64,000 nt of DNA from Methanomassiliicoccales archaeon RumEn M2 (GCA_001421175.1 LJKL01000016.1:1-64000); one strand, 5' to 3'. Positions 45,670-54,823 are shown, counted from the first letter of the stretch. The notes: generated by a model from the letters alone, not told the origin. Made by a program: numbers and translations.

Positions 45670-46625
45670 ATGGGCAATATCAACGTAGCCGTTGTGGGCG
45701 GCAAGGATTTCGCTCCGTCCGTAGGGAAGAAGGGCACCGTGACGGACGTCACCTTCTACGAGATAAAGAAGGGAAGCGACTCGGTCACACTCATAGAGCC
45801 GTCAAAATACCCGGAGAAGCTCTCATCGCTGTTCTACGCGGTGAGCATGTCCGAATACGCCATCCTCGTGGTGGATGCCATAGATGCCCGTCTCGGAGAG
45901 ACCATCGTGATGCTTGACGCCATGGGACTGGATAAAGGTTGGATAGTACTGAGGAACTTCATTCAGAAGGAGCAGCTCGCCCCGCTCCTGGCCGGTACCT
46001 GTCTTGCGGACTATGAGCACATAGAGGACGACGACGTGAAGACGAGGGAGATGCTGATCTCCTTTGCGGGCACCCTCTCCAAGTCCCGGGCGAGGGGACC
46101 TGCGGCTCCTGCCCTGTGGACAGCCACTTCAACGTGAAGGGTGTCGGCACTGTGGTGCTGGGATCCGTCATCGACGGTTATTTCAAGAAACATGACAAGA
46201 TGCGCGTACTGCCTCTGGAGAAGGAGATCGTTCTGAAATCGATACAGAAGCATGACATAGACTCGGACTTCGGCTATCAGGGGGACCACGTCGGTCTCGC
46301 CCTGAGGGGGATCGACTCTGATGAGCTTGACAGAGGATATGTCCTGACAACAGACGCCTCCGTCAAGATGTCTAAGTCTGTTTCAGGGAAGGCGAGGATG
46401 GTCAAGTACTGGCCCGCCCCCGTGAAGGAGGGCATGGTCCTGCATGTCGGGCACTGGATGCAGATGGTTCCCGGGAGGGTCGAATCCTCTTCCGGCGATG
46501 CCAAGAATCCCGAGCTCAGGATAGCGCTGGAATCTCTGATGATCCATAAGCCCGGCGATACGGCGCTGATTATGTACCTTGAGGGCGGGAAGCTCAGGGT
46601 GATGGGGTCCGTCCCCCTCGAGTGA
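45670..46625 (+). CDS. EF-Tu/SelB-like protein with degenerate GTPase domain (frameshifted)
   Basis: A protein of about 318 residues after correcting a missing base near 46088-46093. The first frame gives a GTPase-like domain without a proper P-loop (VAVVGGKDFAPSVGKKGTV) but with ILVVDAIDARLGETIVMLDA where the G domain's switch and lid would be. The second frame continues EGTCGSCPVDSHFNVKGVGT, the domain 2 barrel of EF-Tu-like factors, followed by domain 3. Without a P-loop it probably does not hydrolyse GTP. It lies in line with paaK and the ACT gene. Confidence 0.7.
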
Positions 46626-46639
46626 GGGGCCCCGGGGGA

Positions 46640-46948
46640 TCACTTCCTCTTAATCTCCTCAATAATCTCCTCGACCTCTTCCCTGCCCTCGGCATAGAGC
46701 TTCGCCTCCTCAGGATCCAGTTCCATAAGGAGTCTCATGAACTCCCCCGCGTGCACACGCTCCTCGTCCGCTATGTCCGTGAGCACTGCTATGGCGAGCT
46801 CGTCATCAGTAGATTCGGCCAATTGCATGTAAAGCTGCGTGGCCTCGTACTCTGCGGCTATCATGAAACGTATGGCTCTTATCAGTTCTGCTTTCGTCAG
46901 CTTCTCGTCGCTAGCCAATCCCGAGAACGGATGACCGAAATCCGGCAT
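46640..46948 (-). CDS. Ferritin-like domain protein (encapsulin-cargo type)
   Basis: A di-iron helical protein of about 102 residues. It begins MPDFGHPFSGLASDEKLTKA, continues with two ExxH-type ligand helices (MIAAEYEATQLYMQLAESTD; DIADEERVHAGEFMRLLMEL) and ends LDPEEAKLYAEGREEVEEII. The size and pattern resemble ferritin-like domains that are free cargo of, or fused to, encapsulin shells in archaea. No encapsulin gene is in the window. The ATG at 46948 is preferred over upstream 47011. Confidence 0.8.
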   Translation of the reverse strand: MPDFGHPFSGLASDEKLTKAELIRAIRFMIAAEYEATQLYMQLAESTDDELAIAVLTDIADEERVHAGEFMRLLMELDPEEAKLYAEGREEVEEIIEEIKRK

Positions 46949-47102
46949 ATTGTCACACTCCGCGAATGCTCCCTGCAGGAGCGTGCATGTATCACGGTGA
47001 CGGTATAACAACGCTCTGAAAGAACGGTAATCTTATCTATCCCGTTTATCATTAAGGCCAAGCACCGTGCTATCGGATAGCACACTTTGGGAGCGATATG
47101 AG

Positions 47103-48404
47103 ATGGCTTTCTGGAACGAGAAGATCGAGACGATGCCCGTGGATGAGCTGAAGGAGCTTCAGCTGGAGCTTCTGAAGAAGCAGATCGATAACGTTTACAG
47201 GAACTCCCCTTTCTACCGCAAGAGGATGGATGATGCCGGGGTGAGGCCGGAGGACATCAGGACCCTTGACGACATACGCAAACTGCCGTTCATGAGGAAA
47301 TCCGACCTCCGGGACAATTATCCCGATAAGCTCTTCATGCTGCCCTACCAGGAACTGGTCAGGGTGCATGTCTCATCGGGCACAACGGGCAAGCCCACCG
47401 TCGTGGGATACACCAAGAACGACCTGGAGAACTGGTCAGAGTCCCTTGCCCGGGGGATGGTCTCCTTCGGAATGGGCAAGGATGACATGCTGGAGAACAG
47501 CCACGGCTACGGACTGTTCACAGGCGGCCTGGGGGTTCACGCAGCCGGGGAGAAAGTGGGGGCGACGGTGCTTCCCACGAGCACAGGCAACACCAACAGG
47601 CAGATCGAGCTCATGCTCGACCTTCCGGTGACAGCGCTGGCCGGCACCCCTTCCTACATATTCCACATAGCGGACGTCTGCGACCAGAAGGGCGTTGACA
47701 TACGCAGGGATACGAAGGTCAGGAAGGCCATCGCAGGAGGGGAGCCATGGTCCGAGAGCATGAGGAAGAAGCTCCAGGAGAGGACCGGCATAAGGGTTCA
47801 CAACTGCTACGGGGCCAGCGAGATGTCGGGCCCCATGTTCCTGGAATGCAGCGAACAGCAGGGGATACACGTCTGGGCGGACCTGTGCCTCATAGAGATA
47901 CTTGACGGGAACGGCGAGCCCTGCAAGGACGGCGAGAGGGGGGAGATGGTCGTGACCATGCTCAAGAAGGAGGCCTTCCCTCTTGTAAGATACCGCATAG
48001 GGGACATATCCTGCCTTATGTGGGAGAAATGCTCCTGCGGACGCACACACCCCCGCCTTGACAGGCTCTCCGGCAGGACCGACGATATGCTTGTGGTGCG
48101 CGGGATAAACGTGTTCCCGTCCCAGATAGAGGCCGTGATAGGCGAGATGCCGTTCCTGAGCACATTCTACCACATCACCCTGACCAACGCCAACTACATG
48201 GACAGCATGCTCATCGAGGCAGAGCTCAACGAGGAGCACCTGACCGAGGACATGGTCGAACTGACCAGATACAGGTCCGAGCTCTCATCGCGGCTCAAAG
48301 AGGTCCTGAACATCAAAGCGGATATCAAGCTGGTGCTTCCCGGCACCCTCCAGAGGTTCGAAGGGAAGTCCAGCCACGTGACGGACAACAGGAACTGGGA
48401 TTGA
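47103..48404 (+). CDS. paaK: Phenylacetate-CoA ligase, copy 2
   Basis: A 433-residue ligase with the same layout as copy 1 (KLPFMRKSDLRDNYPDKLFM; VSSGTTGKPTVVGYTKNDLE; NCYGASEMSGP; LSGRTDDMLVVRGINVFPSQ) but clearly diverged, so it is an old duplication rather than a recent one. The ATG at 47103 has GGGAG upstream. It probably activates a different aryl acetate from copy 1. It converges on the symporter gene with no gap. Confidence 0.93.
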   Translation: MAFWNEKIETMPVDELKELQLELLKKQIDNVYRNSPFYRKRMDDAGVRPEDIRTLDDIRKLPFMRKSDLRDNYPDKLFMLPYQELVRVHVSSGTTGKPTVVGYTKNDLENWSESLARGMVSFGMGKDDMLENSHGYGLFTGGLGVHAAGEKVGATVLPTSTGNTNRQIELMLDLPVTALAGTPSYIFHIADVCDQKGVDIRRDTKVRKAIAGGEPWSESMRKKLQERTGIRVHNCYGASEMSGPMFLECSEQQGIHVWADLCLIEILDGNGEPCKDGERGEMVVTMLKKEAFPLVRYRIGDISCLMWEKCSCGRTHPRLDRLSGRTDDMLVVRGINVFPSQIEAVIGEMPFLSTFYHITLTNANYMDSMLIEAELNEEHLTEDMVELTRYRSELSSRLKEVLNIKADIKLVLPGTLQRFEGKSSHVTDNRNWD

Positions 48405-50042
48405 TCAGCTCTCCGTCACGGTCTCCGCCTCGACGGCGTCCCCTTTGGATGAGGGCCATACAAGGCAGCCGATCATCAGCGCCGCTATCGAGATGGGCAG
48501 GGATATTATCAGCGGGTCCACGAAGGACCACAGTCCGCCCATCAGGCTGTCCGTGCCGAACAGGGCACGCGAAAGCCCTATGACGGAGGATATCCCCTTA
48601 TTCACGAAGAACGCCCAGAAGGCCCATGATATCGACCCTGCGATTATACTCGCCTTCGCTCCGTTCAGATTCGGTCTTTCAGAGTACAGGGAGTATGCGT
48701 ATGACGGCAGCAGAGTGGCCGCCGTGAGCCCCATGAAGACCGCCGTCGCCTTGGCGATTATGTTCCCGGGCATCATGTATGCCAAGAGCACCACGACCAC
48801 GGTCATGATCAGGGTCATTATCCTGTTGGGCCTCATTGACATGCCGGGGTTCTTGTTCCCCTTCCTCTCCTCCACCTGGGACCAGATATCGTACCCTCCG
48901 GATGCCCCCATGGTATGCAGGAGGGCCGCCATCGTCGATATGGATGCTGACAGGACCGCCAAAACGAACAGGGAGACGAACACGTCGCCGAACGCTACTC
49001 CGCTGAACAGCTCACGCACGTAGGTGGGTATGATCATGTCGGGATTGCTCTCATACACTATGGAGATCTCTCCGAACCTCTCGAAGAAGAAAACGTTGCT
49101 GAGGGGGCCCACAGTGTAAGCGGACCCGACGATCACGAGCATGAATATGCTGCCGATTATCAGGGACCTGTTGAGGGACCTATCATCCTTGGCTGACATG
49201 AATCTGACAGCCAGCTGCGGCTGGGATATCGCGCCTATGCCGACCCCCAGCATGAACGTGGTGACGACCGTCAGCCACACCTCCGACCCGAAGGATGAGA
49301 AGGCGGTCCAGCCGTTCATGCCCTTATCCGCCAGAGGCACCAGGGCATCTGCGTTAGCTCCGCCGCCGTTACGCACCGTGTCCCAAAGACCGGTCAGGGC
49401 CGTATTGGCCTCTATGACCCCGCCCAGCGTGTAGTATGTGAAGACAAGTATCACAACCATGCCCACGAACATGATGGCTGCCTGCAGGGCATCATTGTAC
49501 ATGACGGCGATGATGCCGCCGTATGTGACGTATATCGCCACGATTATAGCGAAACCGATCAGGACAACGTCCTTGTTCAGGCCCACTACCGCCTCTATGA
49601 AATTGACTCCGCCCAGCATCACGGCTGCGCAGTATATCGGCATTCCCACCATTACTATGACTGCGGAGAAGGTCCTGATCATCGGGGACTTGAACCTCTT
49701 GCCCAGGAAATCAGAGAAGGTGAATGCCTTCTCCTCCCTCCCGAGGCGCCTTGTCCTCCTTCCGAAGAAGATGAACGCCACGGCCAGCCCGAAGAACAGA
49801 TTGAAGAAGACCAACCACACTAATGAAAGACCGTATTTGGCGGCCTGGCCTCCGAAGCCGACTATGGCTGATGCGCTCAGGAATGTGGCACCGTAAGAAA
49901 GGGCTATGATCAGAGGATTGTTCTTCTCGGTGTTTATGAGGAAATGCTCGTTATCCCTGGTATGCTTATATCCGAAATATCCGAGCAGAAGCGTCAGAGC
50001 TACGAATACCAGCGTTATCGATATGAAGATAGTCGTGTTCAT
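48405..50042 (-). CDS. Sodium/solute symporter (SSS family)
   Basis: A 545-residue permease with about 13 hydrophobic helices. It includes the SSS-type N-terminal segment (SYGATFLSASAIVGFGGQAA) and the middle part (VTYGGIIAVMYNDALQAAIM). It probably imports an organic acid or amino acid with sodium. It overlaps the stop of a 36-residue partner gene (ATGA). Confidence 0.9.
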   Translation of the reverse strand: MNTTIFISITLVFVALTLLLGYFGYKHTRDNEHFLINTEKNNPLIIALSYGATFLSASAIVGFGGQAAKYGLSLVWLVFFNLFFGLAVAFIFFGRRTRRLGREEKAFTFSDFLGKRFKSPMIRTFSAVIVMVGMPIYCAAVMLGGVNFIEAVVGLNKDVVLIGFAIIVAIYVTYGGIIAVMYNDALQAAIMFVGMVVILVFTYYTLGGVIEANTALTGLWDTVRNGGGANADALVPLADKGMNGWTAFSSFGSEVWLTVVTTFMLGVGIGAISQPQLAVRFMSAKDDRSLNRSLIIGSIFMLVIVGSAYTVGPLSNVFFFERFGEISIVYESNPDMIIPTYVRELFSGVAFGDVFVSLFVLAVLSASISTMAALLHTMGASGGYDIWSQVEERKGNKNPGMSMRPNRIMTLIMTVVVVLLAYMMPGNIIAKATAVFMGLTAATLLPSYAYSLYSERPNLNGAKASIIAGSISWAFWAFFVNKGISSVIGLSRALFGTDSLMGGLWSFVDPLIISLPISIAALMIGCLVWPSSKGDAVEAETVTES

Positions 50043-50149
50043 TCTTCATCACCTTTCCCTTTGATCCATCCGTAGATGCAGCAGAAGGCCACCGTCACAA
50101 AACAGGCCACATACCCGCCCCACACCCACGGATCCTCGATTCCAAGCAT
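50039..50149 (-). CDS. Symporter small accessory protein
   Basis: A 36-residue protein too short for standard gene callers. It reads MLGIEDPWVWGGYVACFVT, continues with the rest of a single transmembrane helix, and has a charged tail (WIKGKGDEE). Its stop overlaps the symporter ATG. Small single-helix partners of this kind are known next to SSS symporters in archaea and bacteria. The strict coupling and conserved WxWGGY segment support it. Confidence 0.8.
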   Translation of the reverse strand: MLGIEDPWVWGGYVACFVTVAFCCIYGWIKGKGDEE

Positions 50150-50289
50150 TTATCCTGTCTCCTATATGCAACGTGCTAACACTTAGCACGGTTGGGACGT
50201 GATTCCAAAACCAGTATTTAATCCCTGCCACAGCCAGATGCTCAGATGCGGCGTACATCCCCTTTTCCGGTCCGCATAAACCGCAAGGA

Positions 50290-50298
50290 ATTATATAG
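50290..50298 (+). promoter_or_regulatory. TATA box of the SRP RNA gene
   Basis: ATTATATAG at 50290-50298 is a near-ideal archaeal TATA box about 26 bp upstream of the predicted 5' end of the 7S RNA. Confidence 0.75.
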
Positions 50299-50320
50299 CG
50301 TGCCGTGGTTAGAACGTTGT

Positions 50321-50626
50321 CGGGCTTGACCGGGATGTTTGGCGTATCCTGCTATCCGAAACCGTCAATACGCGGAGGTGACAGCAGGGGGCGGCGTACA
50401 TGGAAGTCGCAGGCCCGCAGAGTTACCTATGAAACTCTGTCTTGCGGGATCAGTGTGCGCATCGAGGGCAGCCGGAGGGTCGCCTTCCGTGCGCTAATCG
50501 GGGGGAACGGGCCAGGCCCTGACGGGAGCAGTCTGACCCTGAGCTACTGAAGTTCGCAAGGTAGCGGGGTTGAGGAACGATGCGGTAAACCTACGTCGGA
50601 AGTGGCGACAACCTCTGTGGCCCGGC
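50321..50626 (+). ncRNA. Signal recognition particle RNA (7S RNA)
   Basis: The segment has the archaeal SRP RNA layout. The 5' end GGGCTTGACCGG pairs with the GGCCCGG at the 3' end (closing helix). The 5' domain has CCGAAACCGTCAATACGC and GGTGACAGCAGG, matching the conserved Alu-domain sequence of euryarchaeal 7S RNA. Helix 8 is recognisable in GGGCCAGGCCCTGACGG with GGAGCAG. No protein frame crosses it. Ends are approximate. Its partner gene srp54 is elsewhere in the window. Confidence 0.88.
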
Positions 50627-50628
50627 AC

Positions 50629-51608
50629 TCATCTTCTGCATTTGGGCCTGCAGCCTGTTATCATATCCGTGGAGAAATCGAAGAGCACTATGTCCTCTCC
50701 GCCTGACACGAGCCTGAGCTTGCTGCCTTCCTCGATGCTTCCCACTACCGCCGCATCGACGCCGACCGATTCAAAGAGCGAAACGAGGCGGGCGGAGTTC
50801 TCGGGACGGCACGTCACCACGAAACCGTAGCCCTGATAGGCCAGGATCCACTGCATGAAGTCCACCCCCTTCGGGGCCGGTATCTTGCCCATATCAACGT
50901 ATCCGCCCTTTCCGGATGCTTCCAGCAGCATTCCGAGGGTACCTACGCATCCGGGATTGCTCATGTCCTTCGCTGCCGTCGCTATATGCTCGGCCGCTAT
51001 CACCGGGAGCAGGGCCATCTGCTTCTGCACATAATCATCATCCTTTGTGAATGTGGTCTCCCAGGCATAGGGCAGGCTCGCAGGGAAATGTCCGTCCAGA
51101 TCCATAGCGAAGATTATATCGTCGCCCTCCTCGGCCGTGTCGCTCCTGATTATGTCGGTCTTGGGAACCGACCCGATGATGGAGACGTCTATGGCCTGAT
51201 ATCCGCAATCCGGATGAGTGTGGCCTCCCACTATCGGCACATTGAACTTCTTGACGGCGGCCTCCAGGCCCTTGAGGATCTGGGCGCAGGATGATCATCC
51301 TTTATGGACATCACGTCCACCATCGCCAGGGATCTCCCGCCCATGGCCGCTATGTCATTCACATTGACCAGAACGGCGAAATAGCCTGCGAAGAAGGGAT
51401 CGGTTTTGACCAGGGACTCCATTATTCCGTCCGCGGCGAACAGGATGTAATCATCACCGAACTCGATGGCTGCGGCATCCTCTCCCTCCGATGCCGCAAC
51501 GGAGCTGAAGGAATCCGTAGGAAGGAATCTGACGATCTCCCTTATGGTGCGCTTCCGTGTGACCCCGGGGAACGTCCTTATGGCCTTCACGGCCCCGTCC
51601 AAATCCAT
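50629..51608 (-). CDS. Methanogenesis marker protein 2 (AIR-synthase-related; frameshifted)
   Basis: A protein of about 326 residues once a missing base near 51283-51290 is supplied. The first part (AIRTFPGVTRKRTIREIVRF; AIEFGDDYILFAADGIMESL; FAVLVNVNDIAAMGGRSLAM) and the second part (VPIVGGHTHPDCGYQAIDVS; MSNPGCVGTLGMLLEASGKG) join into the PurM-like marker protein 2, which is strongly associated with methanogens. Its biochemical role is unsettled. The ATG at 51608 is preferred over 51647. It is convergent with the SRP RNA. Confidence 0.88.
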
Positions 51609-51643
51609 GATGACGCTAAAGAGGGAGTTATGATAAATAGTTG

Positions 51644-52213
51644 TCACTCCAAAGACAGTTTGGTCTGTCTGGTCTCCATGACCGCATGTCTGCAGTCCTT
51701 GATGTCCAACACCATCTCTGTAAGAACCTCTGACATCTTATCCGGGAATTCCCGGGAAGGGTGAAGGGCATTGCTGCTTGTAAGCACATTGCCTGCCCTG
51801 GCCATTATCCTCTTGCATTCCTTGGTCTCATTGTCGGATGCGGAACGGCCGATGGGGCGGTTGACCCCCGCAAGTTTCAGCTCCGTATCGAATATCGGGC
51901 GCTTGAACAGCCTGCTCAGCGTGTACAGGATGAGTTCGTCCGCATCAGGGTCGATCTTCCTGCAGGCCTTGCCGACAGACTCGTATATGCTGTCGGGCAG
52001 GGCTTTCGAGGGCTGGTATATCTTGGAAGGAGGGACTTCCCTCTCCTTGAGGATATTCATATCGGTAAGAGCTCTGAGATATCCGGTAACGATCAGGCGG
52101 TGCTGCTTTATGCCTCTCTCCTCCAGATCCTTTGTGAGAGCGCTTATGGACTTCCCGTCTTTCCCGAGAGAATCAATGACTATCCTGTTGAAATCCTTAT
52201 CAACATTATACAT
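51644..52213 (-). CDS. Winged-helix DNA-binding protein, putative regulator of nrdD
   Basis: A 189-residue protein with no family that I recognise. Residues about 8-75 look like a winged helix (RIVIDSLGKDGKSISALTKD; HRLIVTGYLRALTDMNILKE; PPSKIYQPS as the wing). A helical C-terminal domain follows. The ATG at 52213 is chosen because the longer frame to 52375 crosses the promoter. A TATA-like TTTAAG and the GATAAC direct repeat (52225-52242) lie directly upstream. The same repeat lies upstream of the divergent nrdD, so it probably represses itself and controls nrdD (inference). Confidence 0.65.
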   Translation of the reverse strand: MYNVDKDFNRIVIDSLGKDGKSISALTKDLEERGIKQHRLIVTGYLRALTDMNILKEREVPPSKIYQPSKALPDSIYESVGKACRKIDPDADELILYTLSRLFKRPIFDTELKLAGVNRPIGRSASDNETKECKRIMARAGNVLTSSNALHPSREFPDKMSEVLTEMVLDIKDCRHAVMETRQTKLSLE

Positions 52214-52224
52214 CGCGAATAGTT

Positions 52225-52242
52225 GATAACAAATCTGATAAC
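52225..52242. promoter_or_regulatory. Operator site 1: GATAAC direct repeat
   Basis: GATAAC at 52225-52230 and again at 52237-52242, 12 bp apart (start to start). The two lie between the TATA-like element and the start of the winged-helix gene. The consensus with site 2 is TTGATAACAAATNNGATAAC. Confidence 0.7.
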
Positions 52243-52373
52243 TTAAAGCTATGCAGAACCGGTTTCCAAGTACCCCGTCTCGTCCTGCGTCAAAGCGCAG
52301 AGTCTTTTCCCCGGCCTGAGAGGATGGGCGGATCGGGCCTGCGCCCCCGAATATTGAGACATACGGAAGGGGC

Positions 52374-52401
52374 ATCCCGGAAGTAGAACGGCTTCCGGGA
52401 T
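52374..52401. repeat. Perfect 10-bp inverted repeat in the regulator-nrdD intergenic region
   Basis: ATCCCGGAAG (52374-52383) and CTTCCGGGAT (52392-52401) flank an eight-base loop. It lies midway between the two GATAAC operators and is followed by an AT-rich tract with ATAAACATAAATAT. It could be the terminator of a small RNA or a second regulatory element. The 400-bp gap otherwise holds only promoters; the 73-codon minus-strand frame across it looks non-coding. Confidence 0.55.
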
Positions 52402-52478
52402 AAACATAAATATCGTCGATAAACGGTTGTTTAATCTTGATGCGCGGTTAATTTGAATATATCTGGCCATATGTGTTT

Positions 52479-52508
52479 GATAACAAATAAGATAACTAAA
52501 CTGATAAT
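52479..52508 (+). promoter_or_regulatory. Operator site 2: three GATAAC-type direct repeats upstream of nrdD
   Basis: GATAAC at 52479 and 52491 and GATAAT at 52503 are spaced exactly 12 bp apart. The array ends about 40 bp upstream of the nrdD TATA box (CTTTATATG, about 52550-52558). The first two units match operator site 1 over 18 of 20 positions including flanks. Confidence 0.7.
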
Positions 52509-52619
52509 TAATAGTGCTTAACGTTTTACCAATTCATGTTCAGAAATCCCTTTATATGCACGGCATGAATGGGAAAGGCGTACTTGCTCGCCGAGAGAAA
52601 GGATGGGGGTGCTATAGAT

Positions 52620-54716
52620 ATGAACACGATTGCAGATTTGAAGAACATGAAGGGCTCGAAGACAGAGTCCACGGAGATCGGGCTATTCGTCAGGACGTCT
52701 GATGAAGAGCTCAAGAAGTGGGACAAGCAGAGGATATATGATGCACTCGTGCGTGAGACTGATATAAATGGGGAGACCGCACGCATCGTCGCCAGAGAAG
52801 TGGAGAAGATGGTCTCCAAGATGGATATAGAGTACATCACCGCCCCTCTGATCAGAGAGCTTACCAACGCCAAGCTGATGGAATACGGGCTTGAGAACAT
52901 ACGCAAGCAGCACACTCGCCTGGGTACTCCTATCTACGACGCAAGGGAGATCATAATGTCCCCCAACAAGGAGAACGCCAACGTTCCCCACGGCCCGGAG
53001 GCAACGAACCTCACCCTTGCAGAGAACATAAAGAAGGAGTTCGCTCTGCTGGAGGTCTTCTCCCCGGATGTGGCGGATGCGCACATGAGCGGACGCATAC
53101 ATGTTCACGACCTCGGCATGGTGGACAGACCCTACTGCAGCGGTCAGTCCATGGAATATGTCAAGAAGTTCGGTCTGAACCTTCCCAACGCCCTTTCCAT
53201 AGCCAATCCCGCCAAGCACCCCGAGGTCCTGATCGAGCAGATAATAAAGTTCTCCGCGGCCCTTCAGGGTCATTTCGCCGGAGCCATAGGCTGGGATGCA
53301 TTCAACACATTCCTCGCCCCGTACCTTGTTGGCGTGGATGACAAGAGGATGAAGCAGCTCGCCCAGATCCTGGTGTATGAATTCGCCCAGCAGGCCGTCG
53401 CACGCGGTGGACAGTCCATATTCAGTGACATAAACATCTACTGGGAGACTCCGAGCCACTTCGTCGGCGTGCCCGCCATAGGTCCCGGCGGAACCTACAC
53501 GGGAAAGAACTATGAGGATTACGAGAAGGAGTCGCAGGCCTTCGCCAACGCACTGATGGATGTCTACCTCGAAGGGGATGCCATGGGACGCCCGTTCTTC
53601 TTCCCCAAGCCGGACATACACATAACGGAGAAGTTCTTCAAAACCCCGGGTCACGAGGAGTTCCTCTACAAGATCAGCAAGCTCGCGGCCACCATGGGCA
53701 ACTCTTACTTCGTGTTCGACCGCGGAGAAACCGCGAGGATCTCCGAGTGCTGCCGCCTGGCGATCAACCTTGATGCCGCAGACCTCGAATTGGTCAAAGA
53801 GCCCTGGAAGATGAGGTTCACGGCGATGCAGAACATCACCCTCAACCTGCCCAGGATAGCTTACAAGGCAGAGCACGACGACTCCAAACTGTTCTCCGAG
53901 ATAACAGAGCTGCTTGAGACGTCCGTGAAGGCCCACATGCAGAAGAAGGCATTCCTGAAGCAGCTCATGGACATGGGCAACCACGGTCCCCTTTCCATGC
54001 TGTCCATGAATCTGGACGGAGACCCCTACTACAAGATAGATGACTCCAGGTTCCTGGTGGGCGTTCTGGGATTGAATGAGATGGTCCAGTACCACACCGG
54101 GCAGGAGATGCACGAATCCAGGGAGGCTCTCAAGTTCGGTCTGAAGATCACGGCCTACATGAAGAAGGAATGCGACAGGCTGGCGGCCGAGCACGGCATC
54201 AAGCTGCCACTGGAGCAGACTCCCGCCGAGTCCACCGCCTACAGGTTCGCGAAGCTGGATCTGAAGGAGTACCCGGAACAGGCAGGAACGGTTGTGAAGG
54301 GCAACAAGGATACCAACAACGTCTACTACACCAACTCCACGTACCTGAACGTCGGAGCGGATGTCAGCCCCATAGAGCGCGTCAAGATCGAGGGGATGTT
54401 CCACCCCCTCATCGAGGCTGGAGCCCTGACCCACATATGGCTCGGAGAGTCCAAGCCCACGCCGGAGAGCGTGGCGGCCTTCGTGGTCAAGACGTTCCGC
54501 AACACGCAGAACACGCAGATCGCCTTCAGTCCGGAGTTCACCTCCTGTCTCGACTGCGGACAGACGTCGAGGGGCCTGACCGAGACCTGCAGCAAGTGCG
54601 GGTCCGGCAACATAGAGGGCATCACCCGTGTCACCGGGTTCTTCTCCAAGATCTCCGGATGGAACAAGGGGAAGATAGGAGAGCTCAGGGACAGGAATAA
54701 GGGCCAGTGCTTCTGA
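52620..54716 (+). CDS. nrdD: Anaerobic (class III) ribonucleoside-triphosphate reductase
   Basis: A glycyl-radical enzyme of about 698 residues that makes dNTPs. After a divergent N-terminal ATP-cone-like region (IYDALVRETDINGETARIVA) comes the catalytic barrel (MSGRIHVHDLGMVDRPYCSG; DPYYKIDDSRFLVGVLGLNE). The C-terminus has the zinc-binding CLDCGQTS and CSKCGSG, and the radical-Gly region TRVTGFFSKISGW. The ATG at 52620 follows GGATGGGGGTG. The frame upstream to 52569 lies near the transcription start. No activase gene (nrdG) is adjacent. Confidence 0.94.
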   Translation: MNTIADLKNMKGSKTESTEIGLFVRTSDEELKKWDKQRIYDALVRETDINGETARIVAREVEKMVSKMDIEYITAPLIRELTNAKLMEYGLENIRKQHTRLGTPIYDAREIIMSPNKENANVPHGPEATNLTLAENIKKEFALLEVFSPDVADAHMSGRIHVHDLGMVDRPYCSGQSMEYVKKFGLNLPNALSIANPAKHPEVLIEQIIKFSAALQGHFAGAIGWDAFNTFLAPYLVGVDDKRMKQLAQILVYEFAQQAVARGGQSIFSDINIYWETPSHFVGVPAIGPGGTYTGKNYEDYEKESQAFANALMDVYLEGDAMGRPFFFPKPDIHITEKFFKTPGHEEFLYKISKLAATMGNSYFVFDRGETARISECCRLAINLDAADLELVKEPWKMRFTAMQNITLNLPRIAYKAEHDDSKLFSEITELLETSVKAHMQKKAFLKQLMDMGNHGPLSMLSMNLDGDPYYKIDDSRFLVGVLGLNEMVQYHTGQEMHESREALKFGLKITAYMKKECDRLAAEHGIKLPLEQTPAESTAYRFAKLDLKEYPEQAGTVVKGNKDTNNVYYTNSTYLNVGADVSPIERVKIEGMFHPLIEAGALTHIWLGESKPTPESVAAFVVKTFRNTQNTQIAFSPEFTSCLDCGQTSRGLTETCSKCGSGNIEGITRVTGFFSKISGWNKGKIGELRDRNKGQCF

Positions 54717-54823
54717 CGAAACTCTTTTGCATCCCATAAACCATTTCGCCCCCTCACCCGGGGCGTTTCTCTTTTCACACAATGATTTAATATTCTACGA
54801 CATAACGCCAGACGAAGGTGCAC

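Noticed and set aside
52683..54782. A 699-codon open frame antisense to nrdD
   Set aside because: It mirrors the codon-biased nrdD gene exactly; composition is Leu/His/Val/Arg-rich without domains, and the sense strand encodes an intact enzyme.
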